Positions 1 to 15,000 of a stretch of DNA of 64,000 nt are shown one piece after another. Positions within the stretch are counted from its first letter, which is position 1, and each line of letters starts with the position of its first letter. The stretch is from Enoplosus armatus (Eukaryota; Chordata; Actinopteri; Centrarchiformes; Enoplosidae): the NCBI RefSeq assembly GCF_043641665.1, contig NC_092190.1:6393048-6457047 (forward strand), in the 5' to 3' direction. The notes under the pieces were generated by a model. It saw nothing but the letters and a program-made list of their open reading frames with translations. It was not told where the DNA came from and did no database searches. A program made the translations under genes and the position numbers.

Positions 1-1
1 A

Positions 2-3000
2 AAAAAAGTTGTGAGGCATCATGTCAGGAGATCTCTGGAGGAACCGGATTTATTTGACCTGTGGGGCTTTGATGATATTCCTCCTGGACCATTCGATCCG
101 CAAACAACACAGACAACGGCCAGCTCAGTAACTGATACAAACACAGACACAACAGAGGAAACGGTTTATGATGAAGGAATTTATGAGTTGTGGGGAATTG
201 AAGAAATTCCTGAAGGGCCATACACTGGAATAGACGTAGAGATTCCAGGGTCTACTGTTTCCACAACAACGCTGGCCTCCACTGCGACTCCAGCCACAAC
301 GACCACTACTACGACGACCACCACCACTACGCCTGCCACAACAACGACCACCACCACTACGCCTGCCACAACAACAACAACCACCGCTGCCCCTGCCACG
401 ACAACAACGACCACCATCACACCCGGTGCCACGACAACAACGACCACCACCACACCCGGTGCCACGACAGCAACCACCGCTGCACCTGTCACAACCCTGA
501 CCACCACCTCCGTACCTGTCGCGACGACCACCACCGCTTCGACAACCACAACCACCACTACCGCTGCGCCTGCCATGACAATCACCACCACTGCTGCCAG
601 GGCGACCACCACCACCACTGCACCTGCCACAGTGACTACCACCACAGCTACTCAGCCTGTCACGACGACCACAATGTCCTCAAAAACGACCACTGCTGCT
701 CCTGCCACGACAACGCCCTCCACAACAACGGCCACCACTGCTGCTCCTGCCACTACAACGACGACCACCACCGCTACGCCTGCCACAACGACAACCACCA
801 CCACTACGCCTGCCACAACAACAACAACCACCGCTGCGCCTGCCACGACAACAACGACCACCATCACAGCCGGTGCCACGACACCAACCACCGCTGCACC
901 TGTCACAACGCCGAACACCACCTCCGTACCTGTCGTGATGACCACCACCGCTTCGACAACCACAACCACCACTACCGCTGCGCCTGCCATGACAATCACC
1001 ACCACTGCTGCCAGGGCGACCACCACCACCACTTCACCTGCCACGGTGACCACCACCACAGCTACTCAGCCTGTCACGACGACCACAATGTCCTCAACAA
1101 TGACGACGACCACTGCTGCACTTGCCACGACTACCACAGCACCCTCCACAACAACGGCCACCACTGCTGCTCCTGCCACAACAACGACCACCACCACTAC
1201 GCCTGCCACAACAACACCAATAACCACCACTGCGCCTGCCACGACAACGACGACGACCACCACACCCGGTGCCACGACACCAACCACCGCTGCACCTGTC
1301 ACAACGCCGACCACCACCTCCGTACCTGTCGCGACGACCACCACAGCTTCGACAACCACAACCACCACTACCGCTGCGCCTGCCATGACAATCACCACCA
1401 CTGCACCTGCCACGGTGACCACCACCACAGCTACTCAGACTGTCACGACGACCACAATGTCCTCAACAACGACGACGACCACTGCTGCACCTGCCACGAC
1501 TACCACAATGTCCTCAACAACGACGACGACCACTGCTGCACCTGCCACGACTACCACAACACCCTCCACAACAACGGCCACCACTGCTGCTCCTGCCACG
1601 ACAACGCCATCCACAACAATGGCCACCACTGCTGCACCTGCCACGACTACCACAACACCCTCCACAACAACGGCCACCACTGTTGCTACTGCCACAACAA
1701 CGACCGCCACCACTACGCCTGCCACAACAACACCAATAACCACCGCTGCGCCTGCCACGGTGACCACCAGCACCACTGCACCTGCCACGGTGACCACCAC
1801 CACAGCTACTCAGCCTGTGACGACGACCACTGCCGCACCTGCCACGACTACCACAACGCCCTCCACAACAACGGCCACCACTGCTGCTCCTGCCACGACA
1901 ACGTCCTCCACAACAACGCCCACCACTGCTGCTCCTGCGACGGCCACGAGCACCGGCTCGCCGGCCACGAGCGCCGGCTCGACGACCACCACAGGCACCT
2001 CCTCCACGACCAATAGCGCCTCCACGACTAGCGCTAGCTCGACAACCACCAGCGGCGCTTTCTCCACGACCAGCAGTACCTCTGCTGCTCCTGCCAGGAC
2101 TATTTCCTCAACAACAACTGCCTCCACAACCCGACGTGCCTCCACCACAGTCAGCACTGGCTGGACGGCCACGAGCGCCGGCTCAACAACCACCAATGAC
2201 GCCTCCCTCACCACCACCATGAGTGCCAGTGCCTCCACCACCATGACTATTGCCAGCTCTACGACCACCAGCGACGCCTCCTCCACGACCAGCAGCGCCT
2301 ATGCTGCTCCTGCCATGACTATGTCCTCAACAACAACTGCCTCCATAACCCCACGTGCCTCCACCACAGCCAGCACTGGCTTGACGGCCACCAATGCCGT
2401 CTCCCCCACCACCACGATGAGTGCCAGTGTCTCCACCACCATGACTATTGCCAGCTCGACGACCACTAGCGGCGCCTCTTCCACAACCAGCGGTGCCTCT
2501 GCTGCTCCTTCCACGACTATGTACTCAACAAAAACTGCCTCCACAAGCCCACGTGCCTCCACCACAGCCAGTACTGGCTTGACGGCCACGAGCGCCGGCT
2601 CGACGACCACCACAGGCACCTCCTCCACGACCAATAGCGCCTCCACGACTAGCTCTAGCTCGACAACCACCAGCGGCGCTTTCTCCACGACCAGCAGTAC
2701 CTCTGCTGCTCCTGCCACGACTATTTCGTCAACAACAACTGCCTCCACAACCCGACGTGCCTCCACCACAGTCAGCACTGGCTGGACGGCCACGAGCGCC
2801 GGCTCAACAACCACCAATGACGCCTCCCTCACCACCACCATGAGTGCCAGTGCCTCCACCACCATGAGTGCCAGTGCCTCCACCACCATGACTATTGCCA
2901 GCTCTACGACCACCAGCGGCGCCTCCTCCACGACCAGCAGCGCCTCTGCTGCTCCTGCCACGACTATGTCCTCAACAACAACTGCCTCCATAACCCCACG

Positions 3001-6000
3001 TGCCTCCACCACAGCCAGCACTGGCTTGACGGCCACCGATGCCGTCTCCCCCACCACCACGATGAGTGCCAGTGCCTCCACCACCATGACTATTGCCAGC
3101 TCGACGACCACTAGCGGCGCCTCCTCCACGACCAGCGGTGCCTCTGCTGCTCCTTGCACGACTATGTACTCAACAAAAACTGCCTCCACAAGCCGACGTG
3201 CCTCCACCACAGCCACCACTGGCTCGACGGCCACGAGCCCCGGCTCGACGACCACCACAGGCACCTCCTCCAAGACCAATAGCGCCTCCACCACCACGAC
3301 TAGTGTTAGCTCGACAACCACCAGCGGCGCCTCCTCCACGACCACCTCTTCTGCTCCTGCCAGGACAGTGTCCTCAACAACAACTGCCTCCACAACCCGA
3401 CGTGCCTCCACCACGGCCAGCACTGGCTCAACGGCCGACAGCGCCGGCTCGACAACCACCAATGCCGTCTCCCCCACCACCACGATGAGTGCCAGTGCCT
3501 CCACCACCATGAGTGCCAGTGCCTCCACCACCATAACTATTGCCAGCTCTACGACCACTAGCGGCGCCTCCTCCACGACCAGCGGTGCCTCTGCTGCTCC
3601 TACCACGACTATGTCCTCAACAACAACTGCCTCCACAACCCGACGTGCCTCTACCACAGCCAGCACTGGGTCGACAACCACCAATGCCGCATCCCCCACC
3701 ACCACGATGAGTGCCAGTGTCTCCACCACGACCAATAGCGCGTGCTCCACGACTAGCGGCGCCTCTGCTGCTCCTGCCACGACTATGTCCTCAACAACAA
3801 CTGCCTCCACAACCCGACGTGCCTCCACCACGGCCAGCACTGGCTCAACGGCCAACAGCGCCGGCTCGACAACCACCAATGCCGCCTCCCCCACCACCAC
3901 GATGAGTGCCAGTGCCTCCACCACCATGACTATTGCCAGCTCGACGACCACTAGCGGCGCCTCCTCCACGACCAGCGGTGCCTCTGCTGTTCCTTCCACG
4001 ACTATGTACTCAACAAAAACTGCCTCCACAAGCCGACGTGCCTCCACCACAGCCACCACTGGCTCGACGGCCACGAGCGCCGGCTCGACGACCACCACAG
4101 GCACCTCCTCCACGACCAATAGCGCCTCCACCACCACGACTAGTGTTAGCTCGACAACCACCAGCGGGGCCTCCTCCACGACCAGCGGTGCCTCTTCTGC
4201 TCCTGCCATGACTTTGTCCTCAACAACAGCTGACTCCACAACGCGACGTGCGTCCACCACAGCCAGCACTGGCTCGACGGCCACGAGCGCCGGCTCGACA
4301 ACCACCAATGCCGCCTCCCCCACCACCACGATGAGTGCCGGTGCCTCCACCACTACGACTAGCGCTAGCTCGACAACCACTAGCGGCGCCTTCTCCGCGA
4401 CCAGCGGTACCTCTGCTGCTCCTACCACCACTATGTCCTCAACAACAACTGTCTCCACAACCCAACGTGCCTCTACCACAGCCAGCACTGGGTCGACAAC
4501 CACCAATGCCGCATCCCCCACCACCACGATGAGTGCCAGTGTCTCCACCACGACCAATAGCGCGTCCTCCACGACTAGCGGCGCCTCTGCTGCTCCTGCC
4601 ACGACAATGTCCTCAACAACAACTGCCTCCACAACCCGACGTGCCTCCACCACGGCCAGCACTGGCTCAACGGCCACCAGCGCCGGCTCGACAACCACCA
4701 ATGCCGTCTCCCCCACCACCACGATGAGTGCCAGTGCCTCCACCACCATGACTATTGCCAGCTCGACGACCACTAGCGGCGCCTCCTCCACGACCAGCGG
4801 TGCCTCTGCTGCTCCTTCCACGACTATGTACTCAACAAAAACTGCCTCCACAAGCCGACGTGCCTCCACCACAGCCACCACTGGCTCGACGGCCACGAGA
4901 GCCGGCTCGACGACCACCACAGGCACCTCCTCCACGACCAATAGCGCCTCCACGACTAGCGCTAGCTCGACAACCACCAGCGGCGCTTTCTCCACGACCA
5001 GCAGTACCTCTGCTGCTCCTGCCAGGACTATTTCCTCAACAACAACTGCCTCCACAACCCGACGTGCCTCCACCACAGTCAGCACTGGCTGGACGGCCAC
5101 GAGCGCCGGCTCAACAACCACCAATGACGCCTCCCTCACCACCACCATGAGTGCCAGTGCCTCCACCACCATGACTATTGCCAGCTCTACGACCACCAGC
5201 GACGCCTCCTCCACGACCAGCAGCGCCTATGCTGCTCCTGCCATGACTATGTCCTCAACAACAACTGCCTCCATAACCCCACGTGCCTCCACCACAGCCA
5301 GCACTGGCTTGACGGCCACCAATGCCGTCTCCCCCACCACCACGATGAGTGCCAGTGTCTCCACCACCATGACTATTGCCAGCTCGACGACCACTAGCGG
5401 CGCCTCCTCCACAACCAGCGGTGCCTCTGCTGCTCCTTCCACGACTATGTACTCAACAAAAACTGCCTCCACAAGCCCACGTGCCTCCACCACAGCCAGT
5501 ACTGGCTTGACGGCCACGAGCGCCGGCTCGACGACCACCACAGGCACCTCCTCCACGACCAATAGCGCCTCCACGACTAGCTCTAGCTCGACAACCACCA
5601 GCGGCGCTTTCTCCACGACCAGCAGTACCTCTGCTGCTCCTGCCACGACTATTTCGTCAACAACAACTGCCTCCACAACCCGACGTGCCTCCACCACAGT
5701 CAGCACTGGCTGGACGGCCACGAGCGCCGGCTCAACAACCACCAATGACGCCTCCCTCACCACCACCATGAGTGCCAGTGCCTCCACCACCATGAGTGCC
5801 AGTGCCTCCACCACCATGACTATTGCCAGCTCTACGACCACCAGCGGCGCCTCCTCCACGACCAGCAGCGCCTCTGCTGCTCCTGCCACGACTATGTCCT
5901 CAACAACAACTGCCTCCATAACCCCACGTGCCTCCACCACAGCCAGCACTGGCTTGACGGCCACCGATGCCGTCTCCCCCACCACCACGATGAGTGCCAG

Positions 6001-9000
6001 TGCCTCCACCACCATGACTATTGCCAGCTCGACGACCACTAGCGGCGCCTCCTCCACGACCAGCGGTGCCTCTGCTGCTCCTTGCACGACTATGTACTCA
6101 ACAAAAACTGCCTCCACAAGCCGACGTGCCTCCACCACAGCCACCACTGGCTCGACGGCCACGAGCCCCGGCTCGACGACCACCACAGGCACCTCCTCCA
6201 AGACCAATAGCGCCTCCACCACCACGACTAGTGTTAGCTCGACAACCACCAGCGGCGCCTCCTCCACGACCACCTCTTCTGCTCCTGCCAGGACAGTGTC
6301 CTCAACAACAACTGCCTCCACAACCCGACGTGCCTCCACCACGGCCAGCACTGGCTCAACGGCCGACAGCGCCGGCTCGACAACCACCAATGCCGTCTCC
6401 CCCACCACCACGATGAGTGCCAGTGCCTCCACCACCATGAGTGCCAGTGCCTCCACCACCATAACTATTGCCAGCTCTACGACCACTAGCGGCGCCTCCT
6501 CCACGACCAGCGGTGCCTCTGCTGCTCCGACCACGACTATGTCCTCAACAACAACTGCCTCCACAACCCGACGTGCCTCTACCACAGCCAGCACTGGGTC
6601 GACAACCACCAATGCCGCATCCCCCACCACCACGATGAGTGCCAGTGTCTCCACCACGACCAATAGCGCGTCCTCCACGACTAGCGGCGCCTCTGCTGCT
6701 CCTGCCACGACTATGTCCTCAACAACAACTGCCTCCACAACCCGACGTGCCTCCACCACGGCCAGCACTGGCTCAACGGCCAACAGCGCCGGCTCGACAA
6801 CCACCAATGCTGCCTCCCCCACCACCACGATGAGTGCCAGTGCCTCCACCACTATGACTATTGCCAGCTCGACGACCACTAGCGGCGCCTCCTCCACGAC
6901 CAATAGCGCCTCCACCACCACGACTAGTGTTAGCTCGACAACCACCAGCGGGGCCTCCTCCACGACCAGCGGTGCCTCTTTTGCTCCTGCCACGACTGTG
7001 TCCTCAACAACAACTGCCTCCACAACCCGACATGCGTCCACCACAGCCAACACTGGCTCGACGGCCACGAGCGCCGGCTCGACAACCACCATTGCCGCCT
7101 CCCCCACCACCACGATGAGTGCCGGTGCCTCCACCACTACGACTAGCGCTAGCTCGACAACCACTAGCGGTGCCTTCTCCGCGACCAGCGGTACCTCAGC
7201 TGCTCCTGCCACGACTATGTCCTCAACAACAACTGCCTCCACAACCCGACGCGCCTCCACCACGTCCAGCACTGGCTCAACGGCCACCAGCGCCGGATCG
7301 ACAACCACCAATGCCGTCTCCCCCACCATCACGATGAGTGCCAGTGCCTCCACCACCATGACTATTGCCAGCTCGACGACCACTAGCGGCGCCTCCTCCA
7401 CGACCAGCGGTGCCTCTGCTGCTACTTCCACGACTATGTACTCAACAAAAACTGCCTCCACAAGCCAACGTGCCTCCACCACAGCCAGCACTGGCTCGAC
7501 GGCCACGAGCGCCGGCTCGACGACCACCACAGGCACCTCCTCCACGACCAATAGCGCCTCCACCACCACGACTAGTGTTAGCTCGACAACCACCAGCGGG
7601 GCCTCCTCCACGACCAGCGGTGCCTCTTCTGCTCCTGCCATGACTTTGTCCTCAACAACAGCTGACTCCACAACGCGACGTGCGTCCACCACAGCCAGCA
7701 CTGGCTCGACGGCCACGAGCGCCGGCTCGACAACCACCAATGCCGCCTCCCCCACCACCACGATGAGTGCCGGTGCCTCCACCACTACGACTAGCGCTAG
7801 CTCGACAACCACTAGCGGCGCCTTCTCCGCGACCAGCGGTACCTCTGCTGCTCCTACCACCACTATGTCCTCAACAACAACTGTCTCCACAACCCAACGT
7901 GCCTCTACCACAGCCAGCACTGGGTCGACAACCACCAATGCCGCATCCCCCACCACCACGATGAGTGCCAGTGTCTCCACCACGACCAATAGCGCGTCCT
8001 CCACGACTAGCGGCGCCTCTGCTGCTCCTGCCACGACTATGTCCTCAACAACAACTGCCTCCACAACCCGACGTGCCTCCACCACGGCCAGCACTGGCTC
8101 AACGGCCACGAGTGCCGGCTCAACGGCCACGAGCGCCGGCTCCACAACCACCAATGCCGCCTCCCCCACCACCACGATGAGTGCCAGTGCCTCCACCACT
8201 ACGACTAGCGCTAGCTGGACAACCACCAGCGGCGCTTTCTCCACGACCAGCAGTACCTCTGCTGCTCCTGCCACGACTATTTCCTCAACAACAACTGACT
8301 CCACAACGCGACGTGCGTCCACCACAGCCAGCACTGGCTGGACGGCCACGAGCGCCGGCTCGACAACCACCAATGTCGCCTCCCCCACCACCACGATGAG
8401 TGCCAGTGCCTCCACCACTACGACTAGCGCTAGCTCGACCACCACCAGCGGCAATTTCTCCACGGCCAGCAGTACCTCTGCTGCTCCTACCACGACTATT
8501 TCCTCAACAACAACTGCCTCCACAACCCGACGTGCCTCCACCACAGTCAGCACTGGCTGGACGGCCACGAGCGCCAGCTCAACAACCACCAATGACCCCT
8601 CCCTCACCACCACGATGAGTGCCAGTGCCTCCACCACCATGACTATTGCCAGCTCTACGACCACCAGCGGCGCCTCCTCCACGACCAGCAGCACCTCTGC
8701 TGCTCCTGCCACGACTATGTCCTCAACAACAACTGCCTCCACAACCCCACGTGCCTCCACCACAGCCAGCACTGGCTCGACGGCCTCCAATGCCGTCTCC
8801 CCCACCACCACGATGAGTGCCAGTGCCTCCACCACCATGACTATTGCCAGCTCAACAACCACTAGCGGCGCCTCCTCCACGACCAGCGGTGCCTCTGCTG
8901 CTCCTTCCACGACTATGTACTCAACAAAAACTGCCTCCACAAGCCGACGTGCCTCCACCACAGCCACCACTGGCTCGACGGCCACGGGCGCCGGCTCGAC

Positions 9001-12000
9001 GACCACCACAGGCACCTCCTCCACGACCAATAGCGCCTCCACCACCACGACTAGTGTTAGCTCGACAACCACCAGCGGCGCCTCCTCCACGACCAGCGGT
9101 GCCACTTTTGCTCCTGCCACGACTGTGTCCTCAACAACAACTGCCTCCACAACCCGACGTGCGTCCACCACAGCCAGCACTGGCTCGACGGCCACGAGCG
9201 CCGGCTCGACAACCACCAATGCCGCCTCCCCCACCACCACGATGAGTGCCAGTGCCTCCACCACTACGACTAGCGCTAGCTCGACCACCACCAGCGGCAA
9301 TTTCTCCACGACCAGCAGTACCTCTGCTGCTCCTGCCACGACTTTTTCCTCAACAACAACTGCCTCCACAACCCGACGTGCCTCCACCACAGTCAGCACT
9401 GGCTGGACGGCCACGAGCGCCAGCTCAACAACCACCAATGACCCCTCCCTCACCACCACGATGAGTGCCAGTGCCTCCACCACCATGAGTGCCAGTTCCT
9501 CCACCACCATGACTATTGCCAGCTCTACGACCACCAGCGGCGCCTCCTCCACGACCAGCAGCACCTCTGCTGCTCCTGCCACGACTATGTCCTTAACAAC
9601 AACTGCCTCCACAACCCCACGTGCCTCCACCACAGCCAGCACTGGCTCGACGGCCACCAATGCCGTCTCCCCCACCACCACGATGAGTGCCGGTGCCTCC
9701 ACCACAGGCACCTCCTCCACGACCAATAGCGCCTCCACCACCACGACTAGTGTTAGCTCGACAACCACCAGCGGCGCCTCCTCCACGACCAGCGGTGCCT
9801 CTTTTGCTCCTGCCACGACTGTGTCCTCAACAACAACTGCCTCCACAACCCGACGTGCATCCACCACAGCCAGCACTGGCTCGACGGCCACGAGCGCCGG
9901 CTCGACAACCACCAATGCCGCCTCCCCCACCACCACGATGAGTGCCGGTGCCTCCACCACAGGCATCTCCTCCACGACCAATAGCGCCTCCACCACCACG
10001 ACGAGTGTTAGCTCGTCAACCACCAGCGGCGCCTCCTCCACGACCAGCGGTGGCTCTTCTGCTCCTGCCATGACTATGTCCTCAACAACAGCTGACTCCA
10101 CAACGCGACGTGCGTCCACCACAGCCAGCAATGGCTCGACGGCCACGAGCGCCGGCTCGACAACCACCAATGCCGCCTCCCCCACCACCACGATGAGTGC
10201 CAGTGCCTCCACCACTAAGACTAGCGCTAGCTCGACAACCACCAGCGGCGCTTTCTCCACGACCAGCAGTACCTCTGCTGCTCCTGCCACGACTATGTCC
10301 ACAACAACAACTGCCTCCACAACCCGACGTGCCTCTACCACAGCCAGCACTGGGTCGACAACCACCAATGCCGAATCCCCCACCACCACGATGAGTGCCA
10401 GTGTCTCCACCACGACCAATAGCGCGTCCTCCAAGACTAGCGGCGCCTCTGCTGCTCCTGCCACGACTCTGTCCTCAACAAAAACTGCCTCCACAACCCG
10501 ACGTGCCTTCACCACGGCCAGCACTGGCTCAACGGCCACGAGCGCCGGCTCAACGGCCACGAGCGCCGGTTCGACAACCACCAATGCCGCCTCCCCCACC
10601 ACCACGATGAGTGCCAGTGCCTCCACCACTACGACTAGCGCTAGCTCGACAACCACCAGCAGCGCTTTCTCCACGACCAGCAGTACCTCTGCTGCTCCTG
10701 TCACGACTATTTCCACAACAACAACTGCCTCCCCAACCCGAGGTGCCTCTACCACAGCCAGCACTGGCTGGACGGCCACGAGTACCGGCTCGACAACCAC
10801 CAATGCCGCCTCCCCCACGACCAGCAGCGCCTCTGCTGCTCCTGCCACAACTATGTCCTCAACAACAACTGCCTCCACAACCCCACGTGCCTCCACCACA
10901 GCCAGCACTGGCTTGACGGCCACCAATGCCGTCTCCCCCAACACAACGATGAGTGCCAGTGCCTCCACCACCATGACTATTGCCAGCTCGACGACCACTA
11001 GCGGCCCCTCCTCCACGACCAGCGGTGCCTCTGCTGCTCCTTCCACGACTATGTACTCAACAAAAACTTCCTCCACAAGCCGACGTGCCTCCACCACTGG
11101 CTCGACGGCCACGAGCGCCGGCTCGACGACCACCACAGGCACCTCCTCCACGACCAATAGCGCCTCCACCACCACGACTAGTGTTAGTTCGACAACCACC
11201 AGCGGCGCCTCCTCCACGACCAGCGGTGCCTCTTCTGCTCCTGCCACGACTGTGTCCTCAACAACAACTGCCTCCACAACCCGACGTGCCTCCACCACAG
11301 TCAGCACTGGCTGGACGGCAACGAGCGCCGGCTCAACAACCACCAATGACCCCTCCCCCACCACCACACTGAGTGCCAGTGCCTCCACCACCATGACTAT
11401 TGCCAGCTCTACGACCACTAGCGGCGCCTCCTCCACGACCAGCGGTGCCTCTGCTGCTCCTTCCACGACTATGTACTCAACAAAAACTGCCTCCACAAGC
11501 CGACGTGCCTCCAACACGGCCAGCACTGGCTCAACGGCCACGTGCGCCGGCTCGACAACCACCAATGCCGTCTCCCCCACCACCACGATGAGTGTCAGTG
11601 CCTCTACCACCATGACTATTGCCAGCTCGACGACCACTAGCGGCGCCTCCTCCACGACCAGCGGTGCCTCTGCTGCTCCTTCCACGACTATGTACTCAAC
11701 AAAAACTGCCTCCACAAGCCGACGTGCCTCCAGCACAGTTAGCACTGGCTGGACGGCCACGAGCGCCGGCTCAACAACCACCAATGACTCCTCCCTCACG
11801 ACCACGATGAGTGCCGGTGCCTCCACCACAGGCATCTCCTCCACGACCAATAGCGCCTCCACCACTACGACTAGCGCTAGCTCGACAACCACCAGCGGCG
11901 CTTTCTCCACGACCAGCAGTACCTCTGCTGCTCCTTCCACGACTATGTCCTCAACAAAAACTGCCTCCACAAGCCAACGTGCCTCCACCACTGGCTCGAC

Positions 12001-15000
12001 GGCCACGAGCGATGGCTCGACGACCACCACAGGCACCTCCTCCACGACCAATAGCGCCTCCACCACCACGACTAGTGTTAGCTCGTCAACCACCAGCGGC
12101 GCCTCCTCCACGACCAGCGGTGCCTCTTCTGCTCCTGCCATGACTATGTCCTCAACAACAACTGCCTCCACAACCCGACGTGGGTCCACCACAGCCAGCA
12201 CTGGCTCGACGGCCATGAGCGCCGGCTCGACAACCACTAATGCCGCCTCCCCCACCACCACGATGAGTGCCGGTGCCTCCACCACAGGCATCTCCTCCAC
12301 GACCAATAGCGCCTCCACCACTACGACTAGCGCTAGCTCGTCAACCACCAGCGGCGCCTCCTCCACGACCAGCGGTGCCTCTTCTGCTCCTGCCATGACT
12401 ATGTCCTCAACAACAACTGCCTCCACAACCCGACGTGCGTCCACCACAGCCAGCACTGGCTCGACGGCCATGAGCGCCGTCTCGACAACCACCAATGCCG
12501 CATCCCCCACCACCAGGATGAGTGCCAGTGTCTCCTCCACGACCAATAGCGCCTCCACCACCACGACTAGTGTTAGCTCGTCAACCACCAGCGGCGCCTC
12601 CTCCACGACCAGCGGTGCCTCTTCTGCTCCTGCCATGACTATGTCCTCAACAACAACTGCCTCCATATCCCGACGTGCGTCCACCACAGCCAGCACTGGC
12701 TCGACGGCCATGAGCGCCGGCTCGACAACCACCAATGCCGCCTCCCCCACCACCACGATGAGTGCCGGTGCCTCCACCACAGGCATCTCCTCCACGACCA
12801 ATAGCGCCTCCACCACTACGACTAGCGCTAGCTCGACAACCACCAGCGGCGCTTTCTCCACGACCAGCAGTACCTCTGCTGCTCCTTCCACGACTATGTC
12901 CACAATAACAACTGCCTCCACAACCCGACGTGCCTCTACCACAGCCAGCACTGGGTCGACAACCACCAATGCCGCATCCCCCACCACCACGATGAGTGCC
13001 AGTGTCTCCACCACGACCAATAGCGCGTCCTCCAAGACTAGCGGCGCCTCTGCTGCTCCTGCCACGACTGTGTCCTCAACAACAACTGCCTCCACAACCC
13101 GACGTGCCTCCACCACGGCCAGCACTGGCTCAACGGCCACGAGTGCCGGCTCAACGGCCACGAGCGCCGGCTCGACAACCACCAATGCCGCCTCCCCCAC
13201 CACCACGATGAGTGCCAGTGCCTCCACCACTACGACTAGCGCTAGCTCGACAACCACCAGCGGCGCTTTCTCCATGACCAGCAGTACCTCTGCTGCTCCT
13301 GCCACGACTATTTCCTCAACAACAACTGCCTCCCCAACCCGAGGTGCCTCTACCACAGCCAGCACTGGCTGGACGGCCACGAGTACTGGCTCGACAACCA
13401 CCAATGCCGCCTCCCCCACGACCAGCGGCGCCTCTGCTGCTCCTGCCACGACTATGTCCTCAACAATAGCTGACTCCACAACGCGACGTGCGTCCACCAC
13501 AGCCAGCACTGGCTGGACGGCCACGAGCGCCGGCTCGACAACCACCAATGCCGCCTCCCCCACCACCACGATGAGTGCCAGTGCCTCCACCACTACGACT
13601 AGCGCTAGCTCGACCACCACCAGCGGCAATTTCTCCACGACCAGCAGTACCTCTGCTGCTCATGCCACGACTATTTCCTCAACAACAACTGCCTCCACAA
13701 CCCGACGTGCCTCCACCACAGTCAGCACTGGCTGGACGGCCACGAGCGCCGGCTCAACAACCACCAATGACCCCTCCCTCACCACCACGATGAGTGCCAG
13801 TGCCTCCACCACCATGAGTGCCAGTGCCTCCACCACCATGACTATTTCCAGCTCTACGACCACCAGCGGCGCCTCCTCCACGACCAGCAGCGCCTCTGCT
13901 GCTCCTGCCACGACTATGTCCTCAACAACAACTGCCTCCACAACCCCACGTGCCTCCACCACAGCCAGCACTGGCTGGACGGCCACGAGCGCCGGCTCAA
14001 CAACCACCAATGACCCCTCCCTCACCACCACGATGAGTGCCAGTGCCTCCACCACCATGAGTGCCAGTGCCTCCACCAACATGACTATTGCCAGCTCTAC
14101 GACCACCAGCGGCGCCTCCTCCACGACCAGCAGCGCCTCTGCTGCTCCTGCCACGACTATGTCCTCAACAACAACTGCCTCCATAACCCCACGTGCCTCC
14201 ACCACAGCCAGCACTGGCTCGACGGCCACCAATGCCGTCTCCCCCACCACCACGATGAGTGTCAGTGCCTCCACCACCATGACTATTGCCAGCTCGACGA
14301 CCACTAGCGGCGCCTCCTCCACGACCAGCGGTGCCTCTGCTGCTCCTTCCACGACTATGTACTCAACAAAAACTGCCTCCACAAGCCAACGTGCCTCCAC
14401 CACTGGCTCGACGGCCACGAGCGATGGCTCGTTGACCACCACAGGCACCTCCTCCACGACCAATAGCGCCTCCACCACCACGACTAGTGTTAATTCGACA
14501 ACCACCAGCGGCGCCTCCTCCACGACCAGCGGTGCCTCTTCTGCTCCTGCCACGACTGTGTCCTCAACAACAACTGCCTCCACAACGCGAAGTTCCTCCA
14601 CCACAGTCAGCACTGGCTTGACGGCCACGAGCGCCGGCTCAACAACCACCAATGACCCCTCCCCCACCACCACGATGAGTGCCAGTGCCTCCAACACCAT
14701 GAGTGCCAGTACCTCCACCACCATGACTATTGCCAGCTCTACGACCACTAGCGGCGCCTCCTCCACGACCAGCGGTGCCTCTGCTGCTCCTTCCACGACT
14801 ATGTACTCAACAAAAACTCCCTCCACAAGCCGACGTGCCTCCAACACAGCCAGCACTGGCTCGACGGCCACAGGCACCTCCTCCACGACCAATAGCGCCT
14901 CCACCACCACGACTAGTGTTAGCTCGTCAACCACCAGCGGCGCCTCCTCCACGACCAACGGTGCCTCTTCTACTCCTGCCATGACTATGTCCTCAACAAC

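Noticed and set aside
264..300. RHHVRR sequence before the linker as a furin site (seen as protein residues 264-269 in gene B)
   Set aside because: It lacks the R-x-(K/R)-R pattern; at most a dibasic RR site, so not listed as a processing site.
250..1960. Antifreeze glycoprotein-like Thr/Ala repeats
   Set aside because: Antifreeze glycoproteins have short Ala-Ala-Thr tripeptide arrays with cleavable spacers. Here the tract is mostly poly-Thr with AAPA spacers and is fused to a ZP-N-like domain.
5227..13638. Very long open frames on the minus strand through the mucin exon (up to about 2,800 codons, Val/Glu/Ala-rich), and similar ones in genes B, C and D
   Set aside because: They are the antisense of ACN/GCN/TCN-rich repeats that happen to lack stops. 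They mirror the repeat unit and have no start context, domain or splicing logic of their own.
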